Origin: Osmia lignaria lignaria
Lineage: Eukaryota > Arthropoda > Insecta > Hymenoptera > Megachilidae
Assembly: GCF_051020975.1 (NCBI RefSeq)
Contig: NC_135040.1
Location: 9,665,501-9,729,500, forward strand
DNA: 64,000 nt
Direction of reading: 5' to 3'
In this document: positions 44,691-55,626 of the stretch, one piece after another
Layout: the number at the start of each line of letters is the position of its first letter
How positions within the stretch are numbered: the first letter of the stretch is position 1
Made by a program: the position numbers and the translations under genes
Notes under the pieces: generated by a model
Seen by the model: only the letters and a program-made list of their open reading frames with translations
Told to the model about the DNA's origin: nothing
The model's database searches: none

Positions 44691-45286
44691 TCTGCAGAAA
44701 CAGGTCAGCGTTATGAGTATGAACTTGAGTGCCAAGCTGGACGAGCTGCAGCGGGGTGACCGCCAGCTGGAGACCACCGTCGCCCTCTGCGAGATCCGCA
44801 CCCAGCTGCAGGAACTCACCAAGAGCGTAGAGTCTTGCCAGAGCGAGGTCAGCGAGGTGAAACGGGACATGGTCGCGATCAAGGTACTGTCGGTCTACGT
44901 CCAATCCTCGAGTCTTCTTGCCAATTTTCAAAGACGCAATGTTGAATTTCATCAGATCGTAGACCGTCGATGTTTTCCCGTAAATTTTGACTGGCAGTAC
45001 AAATCGCGAAATTTTCACCGCGTACCTTAAGCCTTTCTCTCCACAAAAAAAAAAGAAAAAAAGAAATCCAGCTTCCTATATCAAGTTGTTCGAACGCCCC
45101 ATTACAATAGCGTACAGCGAACTGTCGGAATCTGTATGAATTTTTTGCTAAATTGTATTTCCTAATGTCACGCAGCATGAACTAGATACAGTACAACAGG
45201 TGAAAGAAGAGATAGAGGAATTACGAGAATACGTGGATCGACTCGAAGAACATTCTCATCGACGGAAACTTAGACTTTTGGAGCAG
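44691..45286 (+). CDS. Glut1: Glut1 coiled-coil exons (44691-44883 and 45176-45286)
   Basis: Two exons of 193 and 111 nt. The first reads SLQKQVSVMSMNLSAKLDEL and continues through RQLETTVALCEIRTQLQELT and VESCQSEVSEVKRDMVAIK. The second reads HELDTVQQVKEEIEELREYV then DRLEEHSHRRKLRLLEQ. Hydrophobic residues recur every three to four positions, as in a coiled coil of about 100 residues. The first enters in phase 2 and ends in phase 0; the second is phase 0 on both sides and so can be skipped. It joins directly to GLTLFLSY of the transporter. An ATG at 44713 could start a form without the acidic exon. Donors GTACTG and GTGATG are weak to moderate. Confidence 0.7.
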
Positions 45287-45482
45287 GTGATGCTTGTCTT
45301 TACGATCAGAATGATTCTTTTTCTCTTTATTTTTTTCCCTTGGTGTGGCAACTTTATTTTTGCATTACCGAGCGTTACGGTGTCTGCTTTTGATGGCTGT
45401 TTATTTGTATACGATCATCATCATCATCGTTATTGTGTTTGATTTCTTGTAAAATGTAATTGTTGTGTTAATTGTTATTTAT

Positions 45483-45551
45483 TAGGGGTGTGCGGATACA
45501 GGAAAAATTCAGGTTCGGTCGGGATTCTGGAAGTTTATCCTCGCACCCCTA
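45483..45551. mobile_element. 69-bp hAT-like mini-element
   Basis: The left end is TAGGGGTGTGCGGATA and the right end TCCTCGCACCCCTA, an imperfect inverted repeat. The flanks TTATTTAT (45475-45482) and TTATTTAC (45552-45559) form an 8-bp target duplication with one difference, the size made by hAT transposases. It is too short to code. It lies in the intron between the coiled-coil exon and the first membrane exon. Confidence 0.65.
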
Positions 45552-45837
45552 TTATTTACCTGTTTGGTTTTGACGATTTTTCTTTGTGCATCTCATCAAA
45601 TTTTGCAGTAGTTAATACTATGATTTTATAGCATATTGGCAGTTTTTTAATAAACCATTATGACATTGTTTGGCGTGGTTTTATTTCACCCTTTCATCAT
45701 TATGATTTTTATATCATTTGCTTGTTGTATAATTTATCTTTTGTAGAGTATCTTATTGGTTTTATTTTAGGCAGCCATTATTTCCTTTGCTTGTTTTCTA
45801 TGATTGTCAAATAATAACACGATACTGATATTTTCAG

Positions 45838-48800
45838 GGGCTAACGCTTTTCCTGTCGTATGCAATACTGGCAGCAGTTTTAGGGATGTTGCAGTTTGGA
45901 TACAACACTGGAGTCATTAATGCGCCGGAAGTGGTATGTTTTATCTTAAACAACAATATATAATTTTTGGAAAATTTTCAGTATATCTTCTTTCTTAGTT
46001 TATTTATGGTTAATATTTATAGCGCAATAGGAAACGTGTTAAAAATAACGAGAAATGTTATTTAATCTTTGTTTGGAATGTTTCAGAATATTGAAAATTT
46101 TATGAAAGACGTGTACAAGGATAGGTATGGAGAAGACATTTCAGACGATTCGGTGAAGAAATTGTATTCGGTGGCAGTGAGCATATTCGCGATCGGTGGT
46201 ATGCTAGGTGGTTTTAGCGGAGGAATAATTGCCAACAGATTTGGCAGGTTTGTACGATACTGATCTCATCCTATCCTGTGTAATACCGGTAATTCTGCTA
46301 GAGCTGAGTACGCGGCGAATTTCATCGATATCTATTTTTTTTCTCTCTGTTTTCATTCGTCGACAGAAAGGGGGGCTTACTGCTAAACAACGTGCTGGGC
46401 ATCGTGGGGGCGTGCCTGATGGGTTGTACAAAGATTGCTCACTCGTACGAAATGTTGTTCTTCGGACGGTTCATCATCGGTGTCAATTGTGGCTTAAACA
46501 CCTCGCTGGTTCCCATGTACATATCGGAGATAGCACCATTGAACCTGAGAGGCGGCCTAGGCACGGTGAACCAGCTCGCTGTTACGGTGGGCCTCCTGGT
46601 CTCCCAGGTGCTGGGCATCGAACAAATCCTTGGAACGAACGAGGGTTGGCCGGTTCTCTTAGGGCTAGCTGTATGCCCTGCCATTCTACAGTTGTTGCTG
46701 CTTCCAGTTTGCCCTGAATCTCCAAGGTAGACCATCAGCTAGTAGTAAAAGTTGTCCAATTTTATTGCAGTATAAAACTTTTAAATCCTTCTCTGAACTT
46801 TCCCACTTGCCGACGTATCGATGTTGCCATCGATATAATATCCTTGCGATTCAGAAGCATACGTCTCTTCTACAATCCCATCGTAAATAAAACTTTAACT
46901 TCCTTCCATGTAAAAAAGTTTAGATCCAGCTGAGCTTGCTAATCCTTACAAACTCCTCTTCCATTTTATGGACAATACTTTTTTTTACCTTACTCGTAGA
47001 TACTATATAGGAAAATATAAAAGATAATTTTGATGTCTTTTTTGAGGAACGATCACGCGATTGAATTGTTTTCGAACCCCCTCCCTGCTTCAGATATTTG
47101 CTCATTACCAAACAGTGGGAGGAAGAAGCCCGTAAAGCTTTGAGAAGGTTGAGAGCCAGTAACCAAGTGGAGGAAGACATCGAGGAAATGAGAGCGGAAG
47201 AGCGGGCTCAACAAGCCGAGTCTCGAATATCGATGACAGAGCTCATATGTAGCCCGACTTTAAGAGCACCCCTCGTTATCGGTGTGGTTATGCAACTTTC
47301 CCAACAGCTTTCAGGCATTAATGCTGTAAGTAGCGTGGCGCGCTATAAATTTTACTCTATACACGTTAACGTACTCGTAGGTAGTTAGACGAGTATATGT
47401 ACACGGAAAACTTTAGCCGTTTAAGTTGTGAAACATCGATTCTTGTAAAGGAAAGGAAGAAAGATGTATATAATATAGCTCGAGAAAATGACCGTTTGTG
47501 TTTCAGGTGTTTTACTATTCGACAAATTTGTTCACTAGTTCTGGTTTGACAGAGGAGAGTGCCAAGTTTGCAACCATTGGCATAGGTGCCATTATGGTTT
47601 GTATGACGTTAGTATCCATCCCGCTTATGGATAGAACCGGAAGACGTACGCTCCACTTGTACGGTCTTGGTGGCATGTTTATCTTTTCAATATTCATCAC
47701 AATTTCTTTTCTGATAAAGGTGAGTCGACATTTTTATTATTCTCTTTCTAACTATATTCGCTGTTAATTAAACGTGATCATATTTAAAAAAAAAGAAAAA
47801 ATGATAATCGCTGTTTAAACAAGTTCGTAATAAATTAATTTGTCATGTAACGATCGAATAGATAACGATATTAGCTTTCGAGATAAAAGAAACAAAAATG
47901 AGAAATTTATATTAATTTTATCGAGTCAGATTACTTTGTTAACGTAGAAAGTTGACGAAAAATCAAGATCTCTCAGGACATTAATTAAGCCACAGAGAAA
48001 CGTGGACTGTATATAGCTATCTCTTTGTGCTTTGTCACTTCATGCACCTTGGCGAGAAAGGTGTATCTAACACTTTGTTCACAGCTGGAGTGCGGCACTG
48101 CACCGACAGTGAGAGTTATCACCACTTTTACGTATATAAATATGCATTCGAACAATGTCATTTTAATTTTATCCCTATCATTCATGTAACTTGTAAGGTC
48201 TCTCCCAATTCCTGCATGTTATTTCTTATTTGCTATATAGAAATTATAAAATGGTCCGGTATGTGACACATTAACTGATAAGCTATTTAATTAATTACAG
48301 TGTTGTATGTTATTCAAATCAAATTTTGTTTATTATTCATTTGTTGATTATTCGATTTCAATTTCTTATTTAAAGAAAAAGAATTTATTTACGTTTTACG
48401 AAAAGACAAAGTACTATTCGAGAAATCTTATGTGTCAGATACTAATTATGTCTGCATTTTTATTTATTTGCTTAGGCTTAATGATTGTGCTTCTTATTAA
48501 CCTTGCCCCATCCCTACCCCTTCCTCTCCCTTTTTTACTAAAACGGCCTCTTTCGTGACTGCCTGGAGGAGACATTTACTCCCTATTATTATTAGTCTAC
48601 GTTTTGGCTCAAACCTGTCACCCTTTGTCAACATAAAAGATATTCGAAATTTTGCGTAAAAATATTTGTTGATATCGTGTATACACCGAATTGTGTAGCA
48701 TTTTCGCTTCTCCCACTATTATTACAGATGTTAATAAGTAATCGTAAGAGCCAATTTTCAGGATAAAGATTGCCTTTCTTTGGCTTAAACGTTGATGAAA

Positions 48801-50148
48801 TTCCAAGCAACGTGTCCTGGTACTCCTTGCGTCGAAATTAGCCAGTCATATGCTTGATCGCTTGAAGAAAAAATGTGTTTAATGTACATGTACACTTCCG
48901 TTCAAAAATCATAGGACACTTACTCATTTTGACAATTTTTCATTATATAATGTAAGTTATTTAAATTATATAGCTGTACTGTATAAGAAAACAAAGCGTT
49001 TAGTATTTCTCGTAGATCTGGGTCACCATTGACCCTGGGTTCGTCATTCGAGGATTAACACAGAGAATTAGTTAGTAGAATAGGTACTAAAATTAACATT
49101 TTGATCACTGGGATCTGTATTTAATTTCTTTATATTTTTAATTGTCTCTCTTATTATTCTGTCAGGTGTTAATTTCAATTCGAAAATTTATAAGTTCATA
49201 ATTCTCAAATCTTTATTATCAATCGTTATTTTATTTTACTTTAAACATTTTAATAATTCCAATGATTTTGTTGTGTCGTTATGAAAGTTCAGTAAGTGTC
49301 CTATGATTTTTGAACGGGAGCGTAAATATTCTATATACAACAGAGCACGTTCGCATTGTTGCAATCGCATCATCGCCTTGACACAGGGTTGAGCTGCACA
49401 AATTGCATGCCGTAACGTTTAGTTCTTTGTGTTATTGAGGTTTCCATAGGTTTTACGATTTTGTTCACCTGAGACGAGACTCCTCCGGCTGCTCAGGAAA
49501 GACGAACACGATTCTACTGCCTGATAGGAGTTTTTCGGTTATGTGCAGGAAATGATTGATTGGATGTCTTATCTGTCAGTTGTATCGACGCTCAGTTTCG
49601 TCGTGTTCTTTGCTGTCGGGCCTGGATCCATTCCTTGGATGATCACGGCCGAGCTGTTCTCGCAAGGTCCTAGACCTGCCGCCATGTCTATCGCGGTCCT
49701 TGTCAATTGGATGGCTAATTTTTTGGTTGGCATTGGTTTTCCAAGTATGAAGGTAAGGGATTTTAATTACCTTTGTTCGAACGTAACGAAATGCTAATGT
49801 ACAGTGGTTACTACAAGGTGGTGTTTTATACTAAACGTTGAATAAATCTTCGAGAAAAGGTATACATCAACATACATCCAGAAAGAGTCGAGGCAGTTAA
49901 ATTTAAACGGTTCTCGCATATTTAAGTAGTTAAAAATGAAGATCTTTGCGCAAGACGATTGACATTTCGCTATTTATAAGTTGACCCCTTCGTGTTCGTT
50001 TGTTACAGACTAGCCTTGAAAACTACACGTTCCTACCATTCAGTGCATTCCTAGCCATCTTCTGGATCTTCACGTACAAGAAGGTTCCTGAGACCAAGAA
50101 TAAAACGTTCGAGGAAATTCTAGCTTTATTCAGGCACGGTAACGACAG
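45838..50148 (+). CDS. Glut1: Glut1 transporter core (MFS sugar porter)
   Basis: Facilitative glucose transporter of the SLC2/GLUT class, twelve membrane helices in the plasma membrane. Core exons 45838-45933, 46087-46247, 46367-46726, 47094-47325, 47507-47719, 49549-49752 and 50009-50148, with phases 0, 2, 2, 0, 0, 0 and 2 at their ends. Signatures in order: LQFGYNTGVINAPE, ANRFGRKGG, GRFIIGVNCG, PVCPESPRYLL, QQLSGINAVFYYSTN, DRTGRRTLHLYG, GPGSIPW, AELFSQGPRPAA and KVPETKNKTFEE. These include the sugar-porter PESPR and PETK motifs and the QLS of GLUT1-type glucose transporters. With MACESFK and the tail at 55162 it gives 505 residues; with the long N-terminus it gives 852. Insects use Glut1 in glia and nervous tissue among others. 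Confidence 0.95.
47720..49548 (+). other. Glut1 intron carrying a Tc1-type MITE
   Basis: 1.8-kb AT-rich intron, much longer than its neighbours. About a quarter of it is the element at 48891-49324. No extra exon is recognised. Confidence 0.6.
48891..49324. mobile_element. Tc1-type MITE, 434 bp, with 34-bp inverted ends
   Basis: The left end reads TACACTTCCGTTCAAAAATC and the right end in reverse complement reads TACGCTCCCGTTCAAAAATC. Both continue with ATAGGACACTTACT. Only two of 34 positions differ. TA stands at both tips. The interior is AT-rich without a transposase frame. The near identity of the arms suggests a relatively young insertion. Confidence 0.85.
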
Positions 50149-50212
50149 GTATGCAATAAACAAACCACTTAATACCATACCTAATACCTACAGCAAATCA
50201 TTAGATAGATAA
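50149..50212 (+). CDS. Glut1: Glut1 read-through C-terminus
   Basis: If the donor at 50149 (GTATGC) is not used, the frame continues as YAINKPLNTIPNTYSKSLDR and stops at 50212. This gives an 843-residue long form. A composition unlike random intron sequence is not evident, so this may be only a retained intron. No good poly(A) signal follows closely. Confidence 0.3.
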
Positions 50213-50529
50213 TCTTCTGTTTTATACTCTTTCTACTTCTATTTCCTCTTCATTTCTTCTTACACGTATTATCGTCAGATCGTTGCACATCAAATGGCTA
50301 ATATTCAGATGTAAAATATTCAAATAGATCGTTGAAAATCTTTTTATTTGCAACGATCTGATTCTGTAGTTTCGCTCAAAGACAGCTTGTTCGTTTACGT
50401 TTGATTTTCGTTTGCCGACGAAACCGTTTGAGACAATCGGTTTGAAAAAGAAGAACAAAGACTTTGTATTCATTTTCTCGTGAATATCGTCATTTTATGC
50501 ATGATATATTTGTTATCGTATCCGTCCAG

Positions 50530-50555
50530 GCATCCGCCCGACTACGCTTCAAGAT
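50530..50555 (+). CDS. Glut1: Candidate 26-nt Glut1 microexon
   Basis: Acceptor CCGTCCAG ends at 50529 and donor AAGAT|GTAAGA lies at 50555/50556. It is CpG-rich in AT-rich surroundings. Entered in phase 2 from 50148 it reads HPPDYASR and leaves in phase 1. That is exactly the phase that opens the proline-rich frame of the exon at 59832. If its donor is ignored the frame runs on to a stop at 50668. Confidence 0.45.
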
Positions 50556-50638
50556 GTAAGACGCGATTTTCTCAACGGAGAAAGAAACTTAATGTCTATT
50601 CTTTCTCCTTCGTCAGAGATCTGAGAACGATATTACAG

Positions 50639-50751
50639 TACACTCGCGATCAAATCAGGCTTCCCTAAAGAAAATGACAATGCCCCAGGGAATACCTATT
50701 TCCTTTATATCGTCATTTTCCCTAGGAAAGGCTGACATGATCGCGAGTGTA
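50639..50751. mobile_element. 113-bp hairpin MITE with TA sites
   Basis: The left arm is TACACTCGCGATCAAATCAG and the right arm in reverse complement is TACACTCGCGATCATGTCAG. They keep pairing to AAAATGAC with several mismatches, about 40 bases per arm. TA lies at both tips. A half copy occurs near 56760. It begins 83 bp after the microexon. Confidence 0.8.
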
Positions 50752-52202
50752 CAATCCTCGGATACCTGATGAAGCTGAATGTAATGCTGATGAAACGTTG
50801 TGAATACTTCTCTTCCATCTCAAAAAGTATTAACGTGTTAATTGTCATCGGGGTCAATAATTAGCAGCATCTAAAATTTAATACAATTGACATTTGGAAA
50901 GAAAAATGAGAAATATAAATTTGAATAAAATGATGTTAATCATCGTCTTAACTATACAGAGTTGCCACCTTATTATGTAACAAAAATTATTTATCATCTC
51001 ATTTTTTTTCTACCGATTCAATTGACATTTCTGATAAAACCGAGAGAGGTGGCGATTCTGATAAAAAAAAAGTCGTAAAGGTCTCAAAACTACCACCATG
51101 AACATTGTACGAAACAATCGTTCTTGCAATTACATTTCCAATACAACAATTATAAATTGTAAATTTACCTCAATATACTCCACATGCAAATCATTAACAA
51201 TTATTGATTGTCTGCACCAAAAATCATGTGTAGGAACATTCACAATAGCGTGAAATTGAAATCTAAGGGTATTGTAACAGTGTATAGAGTTTTGAGATTC
51301 ATGTAAATGATACATCAGTAGAAAGGTATCGGTAGATCAATATCTGAGATTACATACACACTTGTATGACGCCATGAGACGTGTTCATGGTGATTGTCGC
51401 ATGATTGTATAGTAATAATTATTGTTTATAGTAGAATTGCTGACAATCTTTCTTGGTACTTATGTTACATCGAACAAAAGTCTTTTTTGTAATTCGAAGA
51501 AGGTACAACATTGTTCTCGTAGATTTCTGAGTTCAATTAACAAATCGACCAAACGACACCATAGGGATCGTTGGATAAATTATCGTCATCGAAACTGCGA
51601 TCGTTTGTTTTACCTTCGTATTTTGATTCATCTAAAATTTTCATAAGTTACTATGGATTATATTGATTTGTAAACCTGTGCTGAGTAGTGATGGGCTCAA
51701 GTACTTCGCACGTATAAGTATTTCAAAATAGTAGACCCAAATCCAAAGACAAATTTGTAAGAAAATATTTTTAAAAAATTAATTCTGTGCCTCTTCTTTT
51801 TCTTAATTGAAAAATTATTTTTCGAAAATCATGCTACCTCCAATTATTGAAATCATATCTTTCCACCACTTTTCAACTAGGCGCGGGAAAATATTCAAAT
51901 TTAAAATAATAATTAAGAAAGCGTAATAAAATAAATAAACATTTCTAATTACGTGTGTAATTATTGAACTTGATCTCATCATTAACGTCGAGCTTGAAGC
52001 TTCATAGTCTTATTGTTACGTATTTCTCCCTCTAAGGCCAAATGGATATTATATTTATTTGTTTAGTATATTGTACATGTATTATTTCAATAAATCGTTA
52101 TTCTAATGGTTCTGGTAAAATTGTTTAAGCTGAACTTCCGTATTTAATACGATGAACTATTTCTACATGTCGTAATTGTGCTTTCTATGTTATTTGGAGC
52201 AG
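50752..52202 (+). other. Glut1 intron sequence
   Basis: AT-rich, with no exon or repeat that I can define. Short open frames near 51422-51646 show no family resemblance. Confidence 0.5.
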
Positions 52203-52232
52203 GAGCAGCTTGCGGGACAGCAGACTTTATGG
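52203..52232 (+). CDS. Glut1: Candidate 30-nt Glut1 cassette exon
   Basis: Acceptor GGAGCAG ends at 52202 after the T-rich CTTTCTATGTTATTTGG; donor TTATGG|GTGAGT is strong. Entered in phase 2 it reads SSLRDSRLYG and leaves in phase 2. It could therefore be included or skipped before the terminal exon at 55162. It contains serines and basic residues typical of regulated cytoplasmic tails. The call rests on splice sites and phase alone. Confidence 0.4.
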
Positions 52233-54188
52233 GTGAGTCAGAAAAATAAGTTCCCATGTTACTGTGGTGGCTTCGTTACGATCTCTATACTATAATATAT
52301 ATACATATATATATATATACAAATTTCTGAAAGATTACTTGATTGCATGAAAAATCAGTTACCAAAGACACCACTAGTCGTCTTTAAAGAAAGGATTATT
52401 TTTTAGCGATCCTTTTTCTTTACTTTTGCTTTCAAACGTCGCATAAATAATCTGCAGTAGACTCTTAATATCTGCCCGTTCGCTAACTATCCACAGAAAC
52501 CTATAATATTACCCTCACATGTACTTAGCACACCTAACTATATTTACAGCTCAGTATTATACGTTAGGTTTGTGTTGGGGACATTTGTTAAGTATCCGTT
52601 TCTCAGAAATTTCCTCCTTTACAGCCCCCAGTGGGGACGATTATCGAGAGTCTACTGTACAAGTATTTATTAAATTCAAATTCCAAGGTGAAATTTTTTG
52701 TCGAATTTAGAATGTTCTAAGAGAAAAATAAATAAGTAAAAAATAATCCTGTCCCTGCCTATTTAAGTGACTACCATTAAAGTTCGGTCTAACAGCCTGG
52801 CATGTTGAAACATCTTTACTTACTATCAGCTCCTCGTGAGCCTCCATTTTCATGCGCTATTATCCAGTCAGGCTAACTTTTTTAATCGTTGATAAAAGAA
52901 AAGACTATAGTTGCATGGAATTATAACTCTCGAACAAACTGTAATTGTTTCAGTTTTTTTTTTTTTACGTTTTTCTGTTGCGAAGATACATTTCACAGTT
53001 TCTAATAGTTCTTCAGGGCTATTATGTGATTGATACCCTCCCTCAATGCTTTTAGCGATCTCTCGTGAATATAAAGAACTGAAAACAGAGCAATTCCTGT
53101 GACCTGTTTGTTTGTTTTTTCTTTTTCCGTTTTTGGCAAGGTTTGCTAACATAACAGCCCAGATTTAACTCGAATACCACCATCCCTTGGAGCCTTGTAC
53201 TTTTGAACAAAAGCATGCTCCTCTTTCGTTTTTTTCTTTTTCTTCGATTTTTTTCCGTTTCTTTTTCCTTAGTCTGACCCGATAAACCCGATCAATGTTC
53301 GACGACAGAGCAAGCCTTGAGAATAATTTCTTCATGTCGATAGTTGGCACGAGTTTATGGCGCTGTACTGTGCGACTGCATGTTAGTGCTTACATTTTAC
53401 TGTTTGGCGTACAAATCATTTCTCAGTTGTTATACGAATTAATAGATATATATTATACGTTTTATTATTCGATTAGGCAAACGCAGCAAGAGCCGCTTTG
53501 CAAACATATCTTCCGTCATCGTTCGACCGATAACTAGAACAAATAGAACAAAAATTATTTGGAGAAAATATAATATATACATACGTAGATGAGAAAGGGA
53601 AATGTTAACGTGGAGCATTAATGAAAAATCAATTTTGCGTTCACGTTCCCTCGTTTGATCAGTGCAGCTCTTGATAAACTCGCAAGCTACGCATTTATTT
53701 CATTCTTTTTTTCATCTCTCTCTCTCTCTCTCTCTTTCTCTTTTTTTTCAATCCCATTTATTTTGTTTCCTTAGTATGAATTACGCTGGAACAAGGTTTT
53801 GCCGAAACATTCGATGAATAATCAGCTTCTCGTTATGAATGAATTCTTATTCGATAGCCGGTATTTATTCGTTGCTTATGATTTAGTGGAATTTTTCATT
53901 GAATTTGTTCGTTTCTAAAACAGCAGTAAACGCTAGTTGAGATTAAACGACATAGAAATTAGTTGACAATAAAAGGCCACATTTTTTCTCCTTGTCTTTT
54001 ATGATCGAATGAGTGCTACTTATCAATTTTATGATTGTGTATGTTTCACTTTTACATGTCAGTAAACGCATTTGTGTGATCTCATCAACACATACATACA
54101 TATAATACACATGTATTTAAAAATCGCTTTGGGCAAATTGCGGTAAACTTCTATATCGTTAAGGAGTTTTGTAATTCTCTTGATTTTC

Positions 54189-54259
54189 TACAGCTTGCTC
54201 CATCGTTAATTAGTAAATTAGTACGAAAAGATATATCTGTCAATTTTGAGCAAGCTGTA
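54189..54259. mobile_element. 71-bp TA-flanked inverted repeat
   Basis: Perfect 12-bp ends TACAGCTTGCTC and GAGCAAGCTGTA around 47 AT-rich bases. TA at both tips is the target-site signature of Tc1/mariner-type elements, so this may be a very small or internally deleted copy. Confidence 0.5.
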
Positions 54260-54564
54260 TGAGGGATTTATTAACACGTTGACTACTGTACGCCTTTGGC
54301 CAATATCTCAAATTTTATTTATAATCGTATTATTAAGAAATCATTCGATTTTTAAATATTGTAAAAGAAATTTGTTTGCATTTATCAGTTTGATAAAATG
54401 GTCTTTAATAGAGTATCTCTATTGCGGCAGTCAACTTGTTAAAATCATTGGGAATCAGTTTTTTTTTTATCATACATTCTTTCTGTCAATTACACTAGAT
54501 CATTTACATCATTGTTTCATTAAATCATCTCTGGCAGAAAATACTATTAATCATTCATGCGACA

Positions 54565-54909
54565 CAGTGTTGGGCAATATTTAATGCAATTCACGATCGA
54601 TCAGTACAACCGCAATTAAGGATTTAATTAGTTACTTAATCATCGATTGTGTTAATGATTAAATTAGATGATTAATCGGTAATTGAGTTAATCAACTCTT
54701 AACGGACCAATTATGAGTTTCTTTTATAACAATTACTAAGAATTCGATGGAATTATTAAATTTATTTTGTAAAAATATTTTGTAAAAATGGGTCCTTCAT
54801 TTTCAAATATTTTTCAAATGCATAAATTATCACATACTAATTTTAAAAGAAGAGTAGTATATTCACGCTTTTTTGTGATTGATTCCTTTTAACTGATGCC
54901 CAATACTTA
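54565..54909. mobile_element. Possible hAT-like remnant
   Basis: The left tip CAGTGTTGGGCAATATTTAA resembles, in part, the reverse complement of the right tip (GTAAGTATTGGGCATCAG). The core TTGGGCA is shared. The interior is full of ATTAA repeats. The ends are too diverged to be sure. Confidence 0.3.
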
Positions 54910-55161
54910 CACGATAGAAATAGTTTACAATATAGAAATCACATCGATAATATCAATAGTTATCAGGCTTTTTGAAACAAGTTGTTCCTAGTTGAAGACG
55001 TGTGATCACGAGATCTTAAAAACGTTCCCCAGTTACAATTGTTATCAACGTATGCGTGTAGAAGCGAAATCTTTATAATAACGGTGGTAACTAGGGTTTC
55101 TCTGAAAATTGAACGAAAACGAATCGAGGCTCGATCGCCATGTAACATTATTATATTGCAG

Positions 55162-55252
55162 GGAAGAGGAGCTCGCCACTAACTCTAGCAAGGAGACCGT
55201 CCTATCTGACGCCACCACTGCCAACCATACCCACGCTACTGACAAACCATAA
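55162..55252 (+). CDS. Glut1: Glut1 terminal exon, acidic/Thr-rich C-terminus
   Basis: Acceptor TTATATTGCAG ends at 55161. Entered in phase 2 it continues NDR as EEELATNSSKETVLSDATTA then NHTHATDKP and the stop TAA at 55250-55252. It is CpG-richer than its surroundings. Poly(A) signals occur at 55260-55265 (too close to be the main one) and at 55621-55626. This is probably the main 3' end of the gene. Confidence 0.8.
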
Positions 55253-55620
55253 GAATAATAATAAACAAATAAAAAATAAAATCTATGTCAAGAACATCAT
55301 TCACTAAAGAAAAAAAAACAAAAAAAAACGGAATACTATATTATAGATTCAGTCGATCTAATCGAATAATTGTTATCGGCAACGATTTTTAGCGTACTCG
55401 TAGCACACAACTGCTATAAAAAGATGTCATTGTATCACTGACTACACACACGTTTACGACTAAAAAAAAAAAAAGAACAACGTTTCTTAATTTTTCTCTT
55501 TCTTTTTGGATAATTCCCTAATACTACAATATTATATTTAACGAACGAATATTTCGGCATCACCGATAAGATCGTATACATACGTACATATAATATACAT
55601 ATATATATTCTATGTTGTAA

Positions 55621-55626
55621 AATAAA
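55621..55626 (+). terminator. Poly(A) signal for the proximal Glut1 3' end
   Basis: AATAAA followed by CTGTTTGTTTATTT, a T/GT-rich element in the right place. It lies 370 nt after the stop at 55252. Confidence 0.5.

Larger units (their letters stand above)
52233..55161 (+). other. Glut1 intron sequence with small inverted repeats
   Basis: AT-rich. It holds CT-repeat tracts near 53710-53735, a 71-bp TA-flanked inverted repeat (54189-54259) and a possible hAT-like remnant (54565-54909). No protein exon is recognised. Confidence 0.5.

Noticed and set aside
44482..45018. 178-codon minus-strand frame over the coiled-coil exon
   Set aside because: The plus strand has correct splice sites and coiled-coil coding in phase with Glut1; the minus frame has no similarity.
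50480..50668. 62-codon frame containing the microexon
   Set aside because: As a continuous exon it would read into the hairpin MITE; the internal donor at 50556 gives a better solution, though a terminal exon here is not excluded.
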